From positions 65,961,612-66,025,611 of the forward strand of contig OY288253.1 in NCBI GenBank assembly GCA_958450325.1: a stretch of 64,000 bases of DNA, in the 5' to 3' direction. The stretch comes from Agrostemma githago (lineage: Eukaryota; Streptophyta; Magnoliopsida; Caryophyllales; Caryophyllaceae). A program made the position numbers and the translations under genes. A model generated the notes under the pieces. The model was given only the letters and a program-made list of their open reading frames with translations, was not told where the DNA came from and ran no database searches. Below, piece after piece: positions 1 to 12,352 of this stretch (within the stretch, counting starts at the first letter, position 1; each line of letters begins with the position of its first letter).

Positions 1-720
1 AGCTCATCATAATTTTTCGATGTGGGTAAACTTAAGTTTATAATCTTAAAAGGTTCTTTTAGGACTCAAAAGATTTCTTGTTGATATCTAAAGATGAATG
101 ATTGCTTTTACTCCGTGTTTACATAGTAGAATTTCATCACCTTATTATAATTTCTCGATGCTGTAAGATAATTTTACTTAAATTTATAACTTTATGAGCT
201 TTTATAAGACAATTTTTTTTGTTAATATCTAAAAACGAATGATGTCTCTTATTTTATAGAATTTCATCACCTCATCATAATTTTTCGATGTATGATAAAT
301 CTACTTAGGTTTATAGTCTTAAAAGTTCTTTTAGGACTCAAAAGAGTTCATATTGACATATAAAGACGAATTATCGCTCTTAATTATATACTCGTAATAG
401 AATTCAATCAACTTATAATTTTTCGTTGTGGGATAATTCTACTTGAATTAAATTATAGTCTTAAGAGTGATTTTTAGGACTCAAAATATTTATTGTTGAT
501 ATCTATAGACGAATGATTACTTTTATTTATATAATAGAATTTCATCAGCTCATCATAATTTTTCGATGTGTATAATCAACTTAAATTTATAGTTTATTTT
601 AAGAATTCTTTTTAGGACTCAAAAGATTTCTGATTGATCTCTAACGACGATGATTACTTTTATTTATAAAATAGAATTTCATCACCTTATTGCAATTTTT
701 TTATGTTGGATAATTTTAAT

Positions 721-722
<2 letters not shown>
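1..722 (+). repeat. Degenerate ~135-bp tandem repeat, forward orientation
   Basis: About five diverged units. Each contains a phrase like TTTCATCACCTTATTATAAT, then TTTTCGATGTGGGATAAT, then a segment close to GACTCAAAAGATTTCT. The TTTTCGATG-like core recurs near 11, 151, 281, 416, 557 and 696, so the period is about 130-141 bp. Positions 1-330 also match 8110-8370 in order, so the units form higher-order blocks. No coding sequence is credible here. Confidence 0.85.

Positions 723-759
<37 letters not shown>
723..759. repeat. (AT)n microsatellite at outer end of palindrome
   Basis: An uninterrupted AT dinucleotide tract. It abuts the outer end of the left palindrome arm (AAAGGAGGAACTTTTC). The right arm ends against a similar tract at 10292-10313. 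Confidence 0.95.
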
Positions 760-762
<3 letters not shown>

Positions 763-1863
763 GAGGAACTTTTCGAGCGATATGATTGGTCTGTTGCATT
801 TAAACTTAATTTTGGAAAGTATCATCAATAATAAAAAAAATCAAGTAGTGAATCTTTTGATTATTATAATAATATATTTAATCTATCATATTAATGTGAT
901 GTTTTGTAATTTTCCTCTTAAAACCTTTAAATTTCGTTTAACAAAAAATTATCGTAAAAACAATTATAAAAATGATATAATTGGAATCTTGGTAGAAAAT
1001 GCTTTCATTTGAGTATCAATTTCATATAATTTGTTTCATATTAATTGCTCGAAAAAGTGATGAATCTATTACATATAAAAATAACAAAGTTATCCCACAC
1101 CCACAAATTATAATAAGCTGATGAAATTCTATATTATAAATAAGAGTAATCATCCGTGCTTAGATATCCACCAAAAATCTTTCGAGTCTTGAAGAACTCT
1201 TAAGATTAAGATTATAAACTTTAACTAATTATCTCACATCGAAAAATTATGATGAGATCATGAAGTTATGAAGTTTTATACTATAAATAAGAGTAATCAT
1301 TGTTTGTAAATATTGATCAAAAAACTTTTGAGACTTAAAAAAACTATTAATAAGACTACAAACTTAAAATTATTCCACATCAAAAAAATTAAAATAAGAT
1401 GATGATTCTATATAATAAATCAGAGTAATCATGTTTTCTTTATTGTAAATATAAATAAATAAGACGATGAAAATCTCTTATAATAAAGTGGTGAAATTAA
1501 ACTTAAGTATATTATCCCACATTGAAAATTTATGATGCGGTGATGAAATTATTTATTATAAATAAGAGTAGTCATTCGTCAAATTATGATGTGATGAAAT
1601 TCTATATTATAAACAAGATTTCATATTATTTTCTCGAAAAAAAAAGTGATGAATTTATTACGCACTCCATAAAAGTAAGTAAAATTATCTCACATTGAAC
1701 AATTATAATAAGGTGATATAAGCAATATATGTAATATAAAAGAGACTTTTTTTCAAAGAATTTTTAAGATTATAATGTTGAGGTGATGAAATTCTATATC
1801 ACAAATAAAAGAATCATTCATTTTTAGATATCAACCAAAAAAAATTTAGTCTTATAAGCTCAT

Positions 1864-4198
1864 TGTAGACACCCACATTTTGACCACCAGGTGTCTATAG
1901 TAGTTCCCGCCAAACACCCGATGATGATTGGACGTAAGCGTGCTTTGATAGACTCAGATATGGGCTTGTAATCATGGACATTTGGTTTAGACTTATTACG
2001 GAGTACAAATCTTACAAAACCAACCTCAAATCCAGGCCCAGTGGGTCGTTTCGAGTCAAATAAGACTAATTTGGGTCGAAACCGTCACCAGGGGTAAAAC
2101 CGTCTTTTAGCGACCGAGTCAAAACTCGGTCAAAGATTTTCCCGAGACACGTGAGTCAGCCGTGACACCTCACACGGCTGATTCTTACCCAAACTCTACA
2201 AAAAATCATCTTCACAAAATAATAAACAATTCCGTTTAAAGTAGAATTCGATCTCAAGTAGGAATCCTATTCGAAGACCGATTCAAACACTCGACCGAGT
2301 GCAAATACTCGGCCAAGCAGCATACAACCAGCCGAGATACCTTTCTTCTTTGCCAAGAAAGCGGAATTCTCATGCTTCTCAAACTCCTACGTTTCCTATC
2401 CTAAGCGGTATTCAAACTCTCCTAAGCCAAGGTCGGGAATTCCTATAAATAGGACCTCCCATCCAACACTTTAAACACATCACAACATCAGAATTAACAC
2501 CAAAAAACAGCCTCATAACACGGTTTTCATACATTCTCGATAGCTAGCAAATCCCGACACCTTTCCGAAGCCTCGAAGCCCCGACCACGCGTCAAACCCG
2601 GCGTCCAACCACCCATCCAAATCGACACCCTAAACTCATCCTCATCATCTCGACGCTCCCAAGTCTAAGCCACTTTCCGACGAGACTTATCCCGAGAAAA
2701 CAAAGCATGTAGGTTGAGGGTGTAAATCAAACCCGTTTCTCCCTCTTCTCTTCTCTTCTTCTCGTTTTTTATGGGTCTTTTCGTCGGTCTTTTTTATATA
2801 TATATATTTTTTTCTAATATCGATATTATTAAAAAAAACTATTTTTATATCGAACATTCTTAAAAATATGATATCGATTCTATATAATCGAATATTGTAT
2901 CGAAAAGAATTATATTAAGATTTCAACGATATCGTTACATTTTTTCGTTCAAAATCCTTTTTTTTTTTTTTTACTTTTCGTTCAAAACAAAATTTTTCAA
3001 AACCTTTTCTAAAAACCTTCCGACTATTCGATATCGATTTCATAATCGAATATTGAATACGACGAATATCGAAAATATAAACCGAGTATATATTAATCCA
3101 TATTTGTACGCGATTTATAAAAATCAACGATTTTCGACAAAAAGTAATAAACAAACGGGCCGGCAACCCGGATCGGATTTTTTTAGCTTTTCGTTCGTTG
3201 TTTATTATTTATTCTACGAAACGATTTCTAAAGTTTATATCTTTTTCTAAAACTATTCCAAATATTTGATATTGATTTCGTAGTCAACTATCGAATATAA
3301 CGAATATCGAGAATATTAAGTCAAATACGAATTATGCAATATTCGTACGCGATTTAATTGAAAATTTCCAAAAAACCGCTCCCGAAAACAGGCCGCCACG
3401 CGACCCGCCGGCATCCCGGGCGAGTCGCGCGGCCGGCTGCCTTCGCGCGCCTTTTTCGTTCTTTTTATTATTTTTCGAGCTTCGTTTTTTATACAAAACA
3501 GCGTTTTAAACAATACTTTTCAGATTTCGATTAATATTTATTTTCTCGATCTCGTATATTTATTTGCTATATTATTATTCAATCGTTACTAACTCGTTTT
3601 CTCGTGTTTGTAGCAATTTATTTATTTCTTCGTTTTATTAGACTAAAACGGATTCACGTGCTAAAATAACTTTGACGTTATTAGTTTAACATGCATTAAA
3701 CGACTTAGCAACCCATTTATTTATTTTCCTCACATGACTTAGGAAAATAATCTCTGCATATCATTCAATCGTCGAACTAACGCGTGTACACAAAACCAAA
3801 CGATATCTTAGTAAAGGCCGCTAAGTGCGGGCGGGGTTGGGTGTTCTCAATGAGCTTCCCAACACGTACCCTCACCCTTTACTCAGAACCGTGGTTTCCG
3901 GATGTCCGAAATCATTGGCAACGAGAGTCATTCAATATACGATTAACCGCGCAAGTCGGCATCGGTATCGAAATGCTAAGGGACGAACCCGATAAACTCT
4001 GACATCGGAAATGGGCCATGTTTTAAATATGGCCCACTACGACATAGAGTGAGTTCGAAAGGTTCCGAATAACCATAAAATTCGGTGGCGACTCCTACTT
4101 CGATTTAAAATTCAATTCGATCCATCTCATATGGAAATTCATTCGCCTCCCCAAACCCACGCGTCGCCGCGTCGGGGTGGACCTATGTCATGTCCACA
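1864..4198 (+). mobile_element. Solo LTR of a long-LTR retrotransposon, copy 1
   Basis: The 2335-bp unit begins TGTAGACACCC, ends ATGTCATGTCCACA, and is flanked by the perfect 5-bp duplication CTCAT (1859-1863, 4199-4203). Removing it rejoins the repeat unit it interrupts. A TATA box (TATAAATAGG, from 2444) marks the promoter. The part before the end contains GGTGGCGACTCC. There is no internal coding region or second LTR, so this is a recombination product of a complete element. A second copy with the same ends lies at 18999-21444. A Ty3/gypsy Tat/Ogre-type origin is possible from the length but cannot be proven without internal sequence. Confidence 0.9.
2444..2453 (+). promoter_or_regulatory. 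TATA box of solo LTR copy 1
   Basis: TATAAATAGG lies about 580 bp inside the LTR. It is conserved at 19580-19589 in the second copy, which supports a role as the LTR promoter. Confidence 0.6.
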
Positions 4199-4203
4199 CT
4201 CAT

Positions 4204-5982
4204 ATAGTTATAAATTTAAGTAAAATTATTCCACATTGAGAAATTATAATAAGGTGATGACATTCTACTATATAAATAAAAGTAATCGTTTGTTTATTCA
4301 ACGAGAAATCTTTTGAATCCTAAAAAGCATTCTTAAGACTACGATTAAATTCAAGAACGAAATTATCCCACATCGAAAAATTATAAGTTGATTGAAATCT
4401 ATTACTCCCTCCGTCCCACTAAGATTGTCACGTTTCATTAAAATACTCCTCACATATAATAGGGAAATGGGACAATCTTTCAGGGACGCAGGGAGTATAT
4501 AATTAAGAGAAATCATTCGTCTTTATATGTCAATCTGGAATCTTTTGAATCCTAAAAGAGAGTAAACTTAAGTAAAATTATCCCACATTGAAAAATTATG
4601 ATGAAGGTGATGAAATTCTACATCATTTAGATATTAATCAAAAATCTTTTGAATCTTAATTATAACAGCTCTTAAGGCTATAAATTGAATTAAAATTATC
4701 CACATTGAAAAATTGCAATAAGATGATAAAATTCTATTATATAAATAAAAGTAATCATCGTCTTTAAAGATCAATCAGAAATCTTTTGAGTTCTAAAAAG
4801 AGTTCTTAAAACTATAAATTTATTCAAAATTATCACACTATGAGCTGATGAATTTTTATACTATATTATAGATAAGAGAAAAATCATCCGTTTTAGATGT
4901 TAACCAAAAAAATCTTTTGAGTCTTATAACAACTCTTAGGCTATAATTGAAGTAAAATTATCTGACATCGAGAAATTATAATAAGACGGTGAAATTCTAT
5001 CATATAAATAAAAGTAATCATTCATCGTCTATTGATATCAACGAGAAATCTTTTGAGTCCCAAAAATCATTCTTTAAGACTATAATTAAATTCAAGTAGA
5101 ATTATTCCACATTGAAAAATTATAAGTTGATTGAATTCTATTACGAATATATAAATAAGAGCAATCATTCGTCTCTATATGTCGATATGGACTCTTTTGA
5201 GTTCTAAAAGAGCTTTTTGACTATAAACTTAAGTAGAATTATCCCACATCGAAAAATTATGATTAGATGATGAAATTTTACAGTATCAATAAGAGAAATT
5301 ATTCGTTTTAGATATTAATCAAAAATCTTTTGAATCTTATAATTCTCTTATGAGGTGATAAATTATCCCACATCAAAAAATTATAATAAGGTAATCGAAT
5401 TTTATTATATAAATAAGAGTAATCGTCCATTCTTAAGTTAGATATAAAAAAAACTCTTTTATTATTATAATTGTCCTAACGTTTGTGTCACATCGAAAAA
5501 TTATGATGATGCGATGAAATTCTATATTATAAATAATAATCATTTGTCCTTGGATATCAACTAAAAATAATTTGAGTCTTAAAAATATTCTTAGGACCGT
5601 AAGTTGATGGAAAAGAAAAATCATTCGTGTTTAGATATTCACAAAAATTTGAGTTCTAAAAAGAGTTTTTAAGGCTATAAACCTAAGTAAAATTATCGCA
5701 TATCCATAAATTATGATGAGATGATGAAATTCTATATCACAAATAAGAGACACCATTCTTTTTTAGATATTAACAAAAAAAATTGTCTTATAAAAGCTTT
5801 TAAAGCTATAAATTTAAGTAAAATTATTCACATTGAGAAATTATAATAAGGTGATAGAAATTCTACTACGTATATAAATACAGAGTAAAAGCAATCATTG
5901 TTTTTAGATACCAACGAGAAAGCTTTTGAGTCCTAAAAGAAATTTTTAAGACTATAAACTTAATTAAAATTATCCCACATCG
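4204..5982 (-). repeat. ~135-bp tandem repeat, reverse orientation, with higher-order structure
   Basis: Reverse-oriented units (TTATCCCACATCGAAAAAT then GATGAAATTCTA) continue the array after the solo LTR. Only 4204-~4690 pairs with the right palindrome arm. The order of variant units in 4204-4690 repeats at about 4960-5370, and 5640-5830 repeats the pattern of 1780-1863 plus 4204 onwards, so multi-unit blocks were duplicated. Short ORFs here are chance. Confidence 0.8.
4405..4495. mobile_element. Stowaway-type MITE
   Basis: A 91-bp element with ends CTCCCTCCGTCCCACTAAGA and a near-complementary GACGCAGGGAG. It is flanked by TA duplications (4403-4404, 4496-4497). The other palindrome arm lacks it at the matching position (about 8035), so it landed after the inverted duplication. 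Confidence 0.8.
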
Positions 5983-6586
5983 GAATTTGATTTAATAATA
6001 CGCTGCCTCCTCCTCAGTCCTCCTCCCAAAATCCTAAAAAGGAAAAAAAACTTCTTCGTTCGAGGCTGCCATCTACCAATTTCGGTAGTGGTAAGCCTCA
6101 AATTTTAATCTCTATCAATATATTATTATTATTATTAATCTTATTTAGTTATTTATGAATAACTCTTGCCTCCCCCTTGTGACGTTTTGCCCCCATTAAT
6201 TGATTGGTTTGCTCCTATGTTTTCGGTGGGTTTGCTCTCTCTTTGGGAGAGGTCCAAAAACTATGTGCAAGATCAAGAGAGCAATGAAATTTCTACTTAC
6301 GGTGATTCAATTGAGGTTAGATCTCGGTTTACTATTTGTCGAAATAGAGAAAGTTCATCTTTTTGAAGACCATTTAATCAGATCTATGGATTCCTTCGTG
6401 AGAGCTGTGTCAATAAACAACGATATATAGAAGGCTATGCATAAGCGCATTATTCTAATAACGATTTTTGTCTCAAAGGTGTTCTTTATTTATTTTTTAC
6501 AAATATGTATCCAGTTCAATTTGACATTGTTTGTAGATGTCGGATGACTTATTATTAATGAAATTGATCTTGACTTCAAAAAAAAA
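5983..6586 (+). mobile_element. Short poly(A) retroposon (LINE- or SINE-like)
   Basis: A ~600-bp non-repeat segment splits the array. It ends TGATCTTGACTTC plus about ten A, a common 3' end of plant LINE-type retroposons. The flanks ATTATCCCACATCG (5969-5982) and ATTACCCCACATCG (6587-6600) differ by one base and look like a 14-bp target duplication. No reverse transcriptase is present, so it is probably an internally deleted LINE or another trans-mobilised element. The overlapping small ORFs at 6166-6430 have no recognisable product. Confidence 0.55.
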
Positions 6587-6600
6587 ATTACCCCACATCG

Positions 6601-7380
6601 AAAAAATATGATAGAGTCTTAAGAGTATTCGTTCGTTTTTAAGACAAACAAACTCTTTTGGGTCTTAAAAAAAATTCTTAAGACCATAAACTTAATTAGG
6701 TAAAACTATCCCACACTGTTGAGTCTTAAAAAAACTTTTAAGACTATAAACTTGAGTAAAATTTCTCACATCGAAAAATTATTACAAAGTCATAAATTTC
6801 ATAGATATAAACCAAACATCTTTTGAGTTTTAGAAAAGCTCTTCGGACTATAAGAAACTTAAGTAAAAATTTCTCTTTTGAGTCGTAAAAGAGTTCTTAA
6901 GACTATAAACGTGTGTGAAATTTTCCCACATTGAAAAATTATTATAATGTTATGAATTTCATATTTATTTGCTCGAAAAAGTAATGAATCCATTACATAT
7001 AGAAATAGTAAAATCATCTCAGCTCGAAAAATTATATTAAGGTGATAAATTTTTACTATATTATAAATAAAAAAAATCATTCGTTCTGATCTTAGATTTC
7101 AACAAAAAAAAAATCTTTTGATCCTTAGTCTCTTAAGACTATAAAATTAAGTAAAATTATCCCACATCGAAAAAGTATGATGAATTGATTAATATCTATA
7201 TTATAATTAAGAGTAATTATTCGCCCATAGATATTAACCAAACATCTTTTGAGTTTTAGAAAAACTCTACTTACATCGAAAAATTATATAATAAGGCGAT
7301 GAATTTATATTATATAATTCGTCCCTAAATATCGACAAAAATTAAAGAGCTTTTAAGACTATAAAATTAAGTAAATTATC
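6601..7380 (-). repeat. ~135-bp tandem repeat, reverse orientation, diverged
   Basis: Further reverse-oriented units (for example TTATCCCACATCGAAAAAGT near 7160), more degenerate than the outer ones. No gene is seen. Confidence 0.7.
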
Positions 7381-7862
7381 TCACAGTGAAAGAATTAAAT
7401 TAAATATGTATAAATTAACGTCATATGTATAAATTAATGTCACTGAAAGAATAACGTCATATGTATAAATTAAATATTTCTCTTTTCTATAATTGTAGTT
7501 ATAAGTAAAAACTGAGGTTATTATAGTAAAAAGGTTGGACCAAATAAAAAATATTTGCGATGCGAAGAAGATAGAAAGACGAACGAAAATAGAATATGGA
7601 AGGAGGAAGTACTATGTAGTATGTAGTATAATTGTATCACATTGAAAGATTTATCGAGTATTATCTTAAAGAGAGATATTACAAGTTTTAAATACAATGC
7701 ACGCGTATAATTTAATTTGACGTTTACCGCATATATGACCTCCCTAAAAACACATTCACGTAATCACATATCTGGATAGTATTCCTTTACAATCCTCTAA
7801 CTTGATGTCATTATCATTGTCATTAAAAATCGGCCTGTGCATCGCACGGACTTTCCAACTAG
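7381..7862 (+). mobile_element. Spacer ending in a Helitron-like 3' terminus
   Basis: This segment separates reverse-oriented units on the left from forward-oriented units on the right. It ends with a GC-rich hairpin (7834-7849: CC-T-GTGC / GCACGG, 3-nt loop), then ACTTTCCAA and CTAG (7859-7862) followed by T. That is the arrangement of a plant Helitron 3' end. The 5' TC end is not identified. The segment also holds a short duplicated phrase, CGTCATATGTATAAATTA. Confidence 0.45.
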
Positions 7863-8639
7863 TTCAATCTATAACTTTAAGAGTTATTATAAGATTCCAA
7901 AGATTTTTTATTAATATCTAAAAACAAATCATTTCTCTTATTGATGATGTAAATTTCATCACCTCCATCATAATTAAGATTCCAGATTGACATATAAAGA
8001 CGAATGGTAATTCTTAATTATATAGTAAGATTCAATCAACTTATAATTTTTCTATGTGGGATAATTCTATTTGAATTTAATTATAGTCTTAAGAATATTT
8101 TTTAGTATTCAAAAGATTTCTCGTTGATATCTATAAATGAACGATTACTTTTATTTATATAGTAGAATATCATCACCTTATTATAATTTTTCAATTTGGG
8201 ATAATTTTTACTTAAATTTATCGCTATATGAGCTTTCAAAAGACTAATTTTTTTGGTTAATATCTAAAAATGAATGATGTCTTTTATTTGTGATATAGAA
8301 TTTCATTACCTGAACATAATTTTTCGATATGTGATAATTGTAGTTAGGTTTATAATCTTAAAAATTCTTTGAACAAAGTCTCTTTTATATATATTGCTTA
8401 TACCACCTAATTATAATTGTTCAATGTGGGATAATTTTACTACTTTTATGAAGTACGTAATAAATTCATCACATTTTTTTCGAGAAAATAATATGAAATC
8501 TTGTTTATAATATAGAATTTTATCACATCATAATTTGACGAATGATCACTCTTATTTATAATAGAAAATTTCATCGCCACATCATAAATTTTCAATGAGG
8601 GATAATTTACTTAAGTTTATTTCCACCACTTTATTATAA

Positions 8640-8854
8640 GAGATTTTCTACACGGTGTTTCTATGTTTTTAGCTTTTCTATATGGTATCCCTGCACTTTT
8701 ATAATCACACATGATACCCTTCACTTTTAGTGTATTATGTCTCTAAACCCTTAGTGATGTTTTCTGTCCCTTAAAGTGAGGGATATCTTTATTATAAAAG
8801 TGCAGGGTACCATATAGAAAAGCTAAAAACATGGGGTACCATGTAAAATATCTC
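8640..8854. mobile_element. Mutator-type MITE with long TIRs
   Basis: A 215-bp element whose halves (about 65 bp each) are inverted copies, including TTTTTAGCTTTTCTATATGG and its complement. It is flanked by the perfect 9-bp duplication TTATTATAA (8631-8639, 8855-8863). A 9-bp TSD with long TIRs is typical of Mutator-like elements. It is absent from the left palindrome arm. Confidence 0.8.
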
Positions 8855-8886
8855 TTATTATAATTTTTCGATGTGGGATAATTTTA

Positions 8887-9139
8887 GGACTCGTTTGGTT
8901 CATCATAGGAAGATGGAGTTACCGGGAACTTAAATTCACGTGAATTTGTATTTCATAACTTCATGCGGAAAGTTCTACACACCAAGGGAGACTTGGTGAT
9001 TAACTTCCCCATTATGGAGGAAGTGACAATTCCTGGAAAGTGACAATTCCCGAGAAGTGGGCAACCAAACAACACCCCAATTTATCAATTCATGGGAAGT
9101 TTTACTTCCCATGATTTAAGAGGGCAACAAAACGACCCC
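8887..9139. mobile_element. Tourist/PIF-type MITE
   Basis: A 253-bp element starting GGACTCGTTTGG and ending CAAAACGACCCC, flanked by TTA on both sides (8884-8886, 9140-9142). A TTA/TAA target duplication suggests the PIF/Harbinger superfamily. Confidence 0.7.
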
Positions 9140-10291
9140 TTACATGAGTTTATAGTTTTTTGAGTTTTTTTAGTGACATCTTATTATAGTTTTTTTATAG
9201 CATATAGAAAAAAATTCGATGGGGTACCATTTTATTAAGACTTTTTTTAAGATTTTTTTTTTGATATTTAAGAACGAATAATTGTTCTTCTTTATAATAA
9301 AGAATTTCAACCACCTCATCATAATTTGGGGAATGATTACTTTTATTTGTACAATAGAATTTCATTGTCTTATTATATAATTGAGTACTCTTATTTCTTA
9401 TTTGTAATATAGAGTTTCATCGTAGCTTGTTATAATTTTTTGATGTGAGATTATTTTACTTAAATTTGTAGGCTTAGTATGAAACTTTTTAAGATTCAAA
9501 AATTTTTATTAGTGATATTTAAGAATAAATTATTATTCTTATTTATAATATAGAATTTCATTATCATAATTTTTTTGATGCTGAATAATTTACCATATTA
9601 AGAGATCTTTTTAAGACCCAAAAGAACACATGATTACTCTTATTTATAATATAGAATCTATCATCATCATCTTATTTTAATTTTTTCGATGTGGGATAAT
9701 TTTAAGTTTGTAGTCTTATTAAGAATTTTTCTAAGACTCAAACATTTTTTGGTCAATATTTAAAAACAATGATTTTATAGTATAAAATTTCATAACCTCA
9801 TAATAATTTTTCAATGTGACATAATTAGTTAAGGTTTATAATCTTAATCTTAAGAGTTCTTCAAAACTCAAAAGATTTTTTGTGGATATCTAAGAACGTA
9901 TGATTACTCTTATTTATAATATAGAATTTCATCAGCTTATTATAATTTGTCGATGTGGGATAACTTTATTATTTTTATATGTAATAAATTCATCAGTTTT
10001 TCGAGCAAATAATATGAAACAAATTATATGAAATTTATACTCAAATGAAAGTATTTTCCACCAAGAATCTAATTATAACATTTTTATAATTTTTTACGAT
10101 AATTTTTTGTTAAACGAAATTTAAAGACTTTAAGATGAAAATTATAAAACATCACATTAATATGATAGATTGAATATATTATTATAACAATTAAAAGATT
10201 CTCTACTTGATTTTTTTTATTATTAATGACACTTTTCTAAATTGAGCTTTGATGCAACGGACCAATCACATCGCTTGAAAAGTTCATCCTT

Positions 10292-10313
10292 TATATATAT
10301 ATATATATATATA
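10292..10313. repeat. (TA)n microsatellite
   Basis: TA tract between the right end of the palindrome and the next element. Confidence 0.95.
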
Positions 10314-12024
10314 GAAATTGCATCCGGTGAGTTGGTCTTCTTTAAATGAGTCCGTCCCGCAAATCACTGCCACATGATCAAATCACATGAATGGCTGAGA
10401 TTCAATCTCAGCGTCATCTTCATCGTATATAATCTTATTGTTACAGTAACAGAACACTATTACAGTAACACAAATATCTTACTGTGACACTGTCACAGTA
10501 ATAAGGAATTACAATAATAATGTTAGAGTAATACTGTTACAGTAACAGAACACTATTACAGTAACACAAATATCTTACTGTGACACTGTCACAGTAATAA
10601 GGAATTACAATAATAATGTCACAGTAATAATGTCACAGTAATATGAAATTAAAGAGTTATAAATATCTTACTGTGACACTGTCACAGTAATAATGTCAAA
10701 TTCATTTATCAATTGACACTACAAAGTAGTAACATCAACATGAGATTAATAGTAGCACTGTTCAATTATCATTGTTACCCTAACACTGTTACAGTAATAT
10801 TTTTACCGTAACACTATTACATTAAAATTGTTACCGTAACACAGTTACAGGTTATAGTAATATTGTTACTGTAACACTTCAACACTGTTACAATTTACAG
10901 TAAGTTATAATAATATTGTTACTGTAACACATCAACACTGTTACAGTTTACCGTATTTTACAGTAAGTTACAATAATATTGTTACTGTAACACTTCAACA
11001 GTGTTACAGTTTACCGTAACAGAGTTACTGTAACATTGTTACTTTACAAAAACCATTCGAAACATTATGTAAGTTTGGTACGAGGTCACTGTTACAGGTC
11101 ACTCTAATGATCGATTTTCTTTCACCTAGTATGTATATTTGAAAACCCTAGCTTCAAATCTTAGCTCAAGCACAATTCATCACAAGACCACACAACCTTA
11201 TCGCAATACCGTCTCACTCAATAACCCCGTACAAATTCACAAGCATTGAAATTAACGAGGGATAAGGAAAGTGAAAGTGTGAGAAATTACAGAGTTTGAA
11301 CATCGGTGGCGAGACCGGCGAGACCGATGAAGAGACGATCGCTAATCTGGAAAATTTGCTGAAAATCAGTAGCGACGGTTTGAAGTTGAACGCCGAGACG
11401 TCGATCGCTAGCAATGGCGAAGCAATTCTTGCCTACCATTGCGACAACTGCACTTCCATTGTACTCGAAGATCTGCTCGATTAATTGAATACATTCATCA
11501 ATTAGTTAATTGATTAGCTAATCGTAAAATTGAAATATGCAGGGTGAAACCTATATGAATATTAGTTTCGATTATTTGTTATGTGATCATATGTTCTGCA
11601 GATTTTGTTTGTTTGATGATCGTATGTTTTGGCGGTTATTATTCAAGGATTTCGGATGTGATTATACCTCTGATTTCAAGCTTTTTGAAAAGTATTCGTT
11701 TAATTTGATGTGAATGATCTCATTTGTACTAGGAGAATTTCAATTTGGATGTAATTTTGAGGATATAGCAACAATGCAGGAATTCGGAATGTTATGATAT
11801 GATTGAATTTTGATTAATAAACATGTCTGATGAGCTCATTGGAAGTAGTAGTAGTCGAATTTTGGAAAGTTGTAGTGATAATAGTTCGTAAACGCCGGAT
11901 ACTAATGTAATGGTTTGTAATGTAACACGTGGTTGAATGACAGCCCTTGGATCTCTTAGATCCAATGGTCTAAGATCGCGGGACGGACTCATTTAAGATG
12001 AGAGACTCACCGGATCCTCACTCT
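10314..12024. mobile_element. Nonautonomous TIR element 1, rich in GTTACAGTAAC repeats
   Basis: Inverted ends share ATCCGGTGAGT and TAAATGAGTCCGTCCCGC (left 10323-10361, right about 11975-12016). The inside (10437-11045) is built of variants of GTTACAGTAAC and ACTGTGACACTGTCACAGT, including a direct repeat with a 96-bp period (10441 and 10537). A 62-codon ORF (11296-11484) has no family I recognise. The left side abuts (TA)n; the right side abuts the related element 2 at the palindrome CTCTATATAGAG. The superfamily is uncertain because no clear target duplication is visible. Confidence 0.5.
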
Positions 12025-12352
12025 ATATAGAGTAAGGCTCTTATGAGTCCTTCTCTATATATGAGTCCATAAGTCCTCATCCCATCCATTGGATGAGATG
12101 AGGATGGATGGACAAGATTCATTCTACAATTTGCATTAAAAAAAAAGAAAAAAAGAAAAAGAAGGGAGATACTGTTTCCTAAAATAACTCCCACAATTTT
12201 AGGAAACAATAATATCACATTCACTCACCCATTCATTCATTCACATTCATTCACGTTACCACATTCATCAAACCTAAAAAAAACGCTTCCAACATCATCA
12301 CGTTCATCCATCCATTCATTCATTCAAAATCTGTGCTCGACATCACGTTACA

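Larger units (their letters stand above)
759..4690 (-). repeat. Left arm of large inverted repeat (foldback-like)
   Basis: Read rightwards, this arm is the reverse complement of 10291 back to 7863. It starts with a unique terminal block (759-1060; the mate is about 10000-10291) that includes GATTGGTC and TTGCAT. It then runs into reverse-oriented ~135-bp units. Matches stay in order: AAGTTATCCCACA near 1090 pairs with about 9960, and AATAAGACTACAAACTT near 1350 pairs with about 9715. The arm is split by a solo LTR (1864-4198) and a MITE (4405-4495), both missing from the right arm. The ORF at 782-1012 lies in this repeat and is not a gene. Confidence 0.85.
7863..10291 (+). repeat. Right arm of large inverted repeat
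   Basis: Forward-oriented ~135-bp units followed by the unique terminal block ending GATGAACTTTTCATATA-like bases just before a (TA)n tract. It is the reverse complement of the left arm in the same order. By eye the terminal 300 bp are about 90 percent identical between arms. Two MITEs (8640-8854, 8887-9139) interrupt this arm only. Confidence 0.85.

Noticed and set aside
782..1012. 76-codon ORF
   Set aside because: It lies in the terminal block of the AT-rich palindrome and shows no family features.
1..10291. CRISPR-like array
   Set aside because: Repeats are ~135 bp, adjoining and degenerate, with no unique spacers, and the DNA is plant nuclear.
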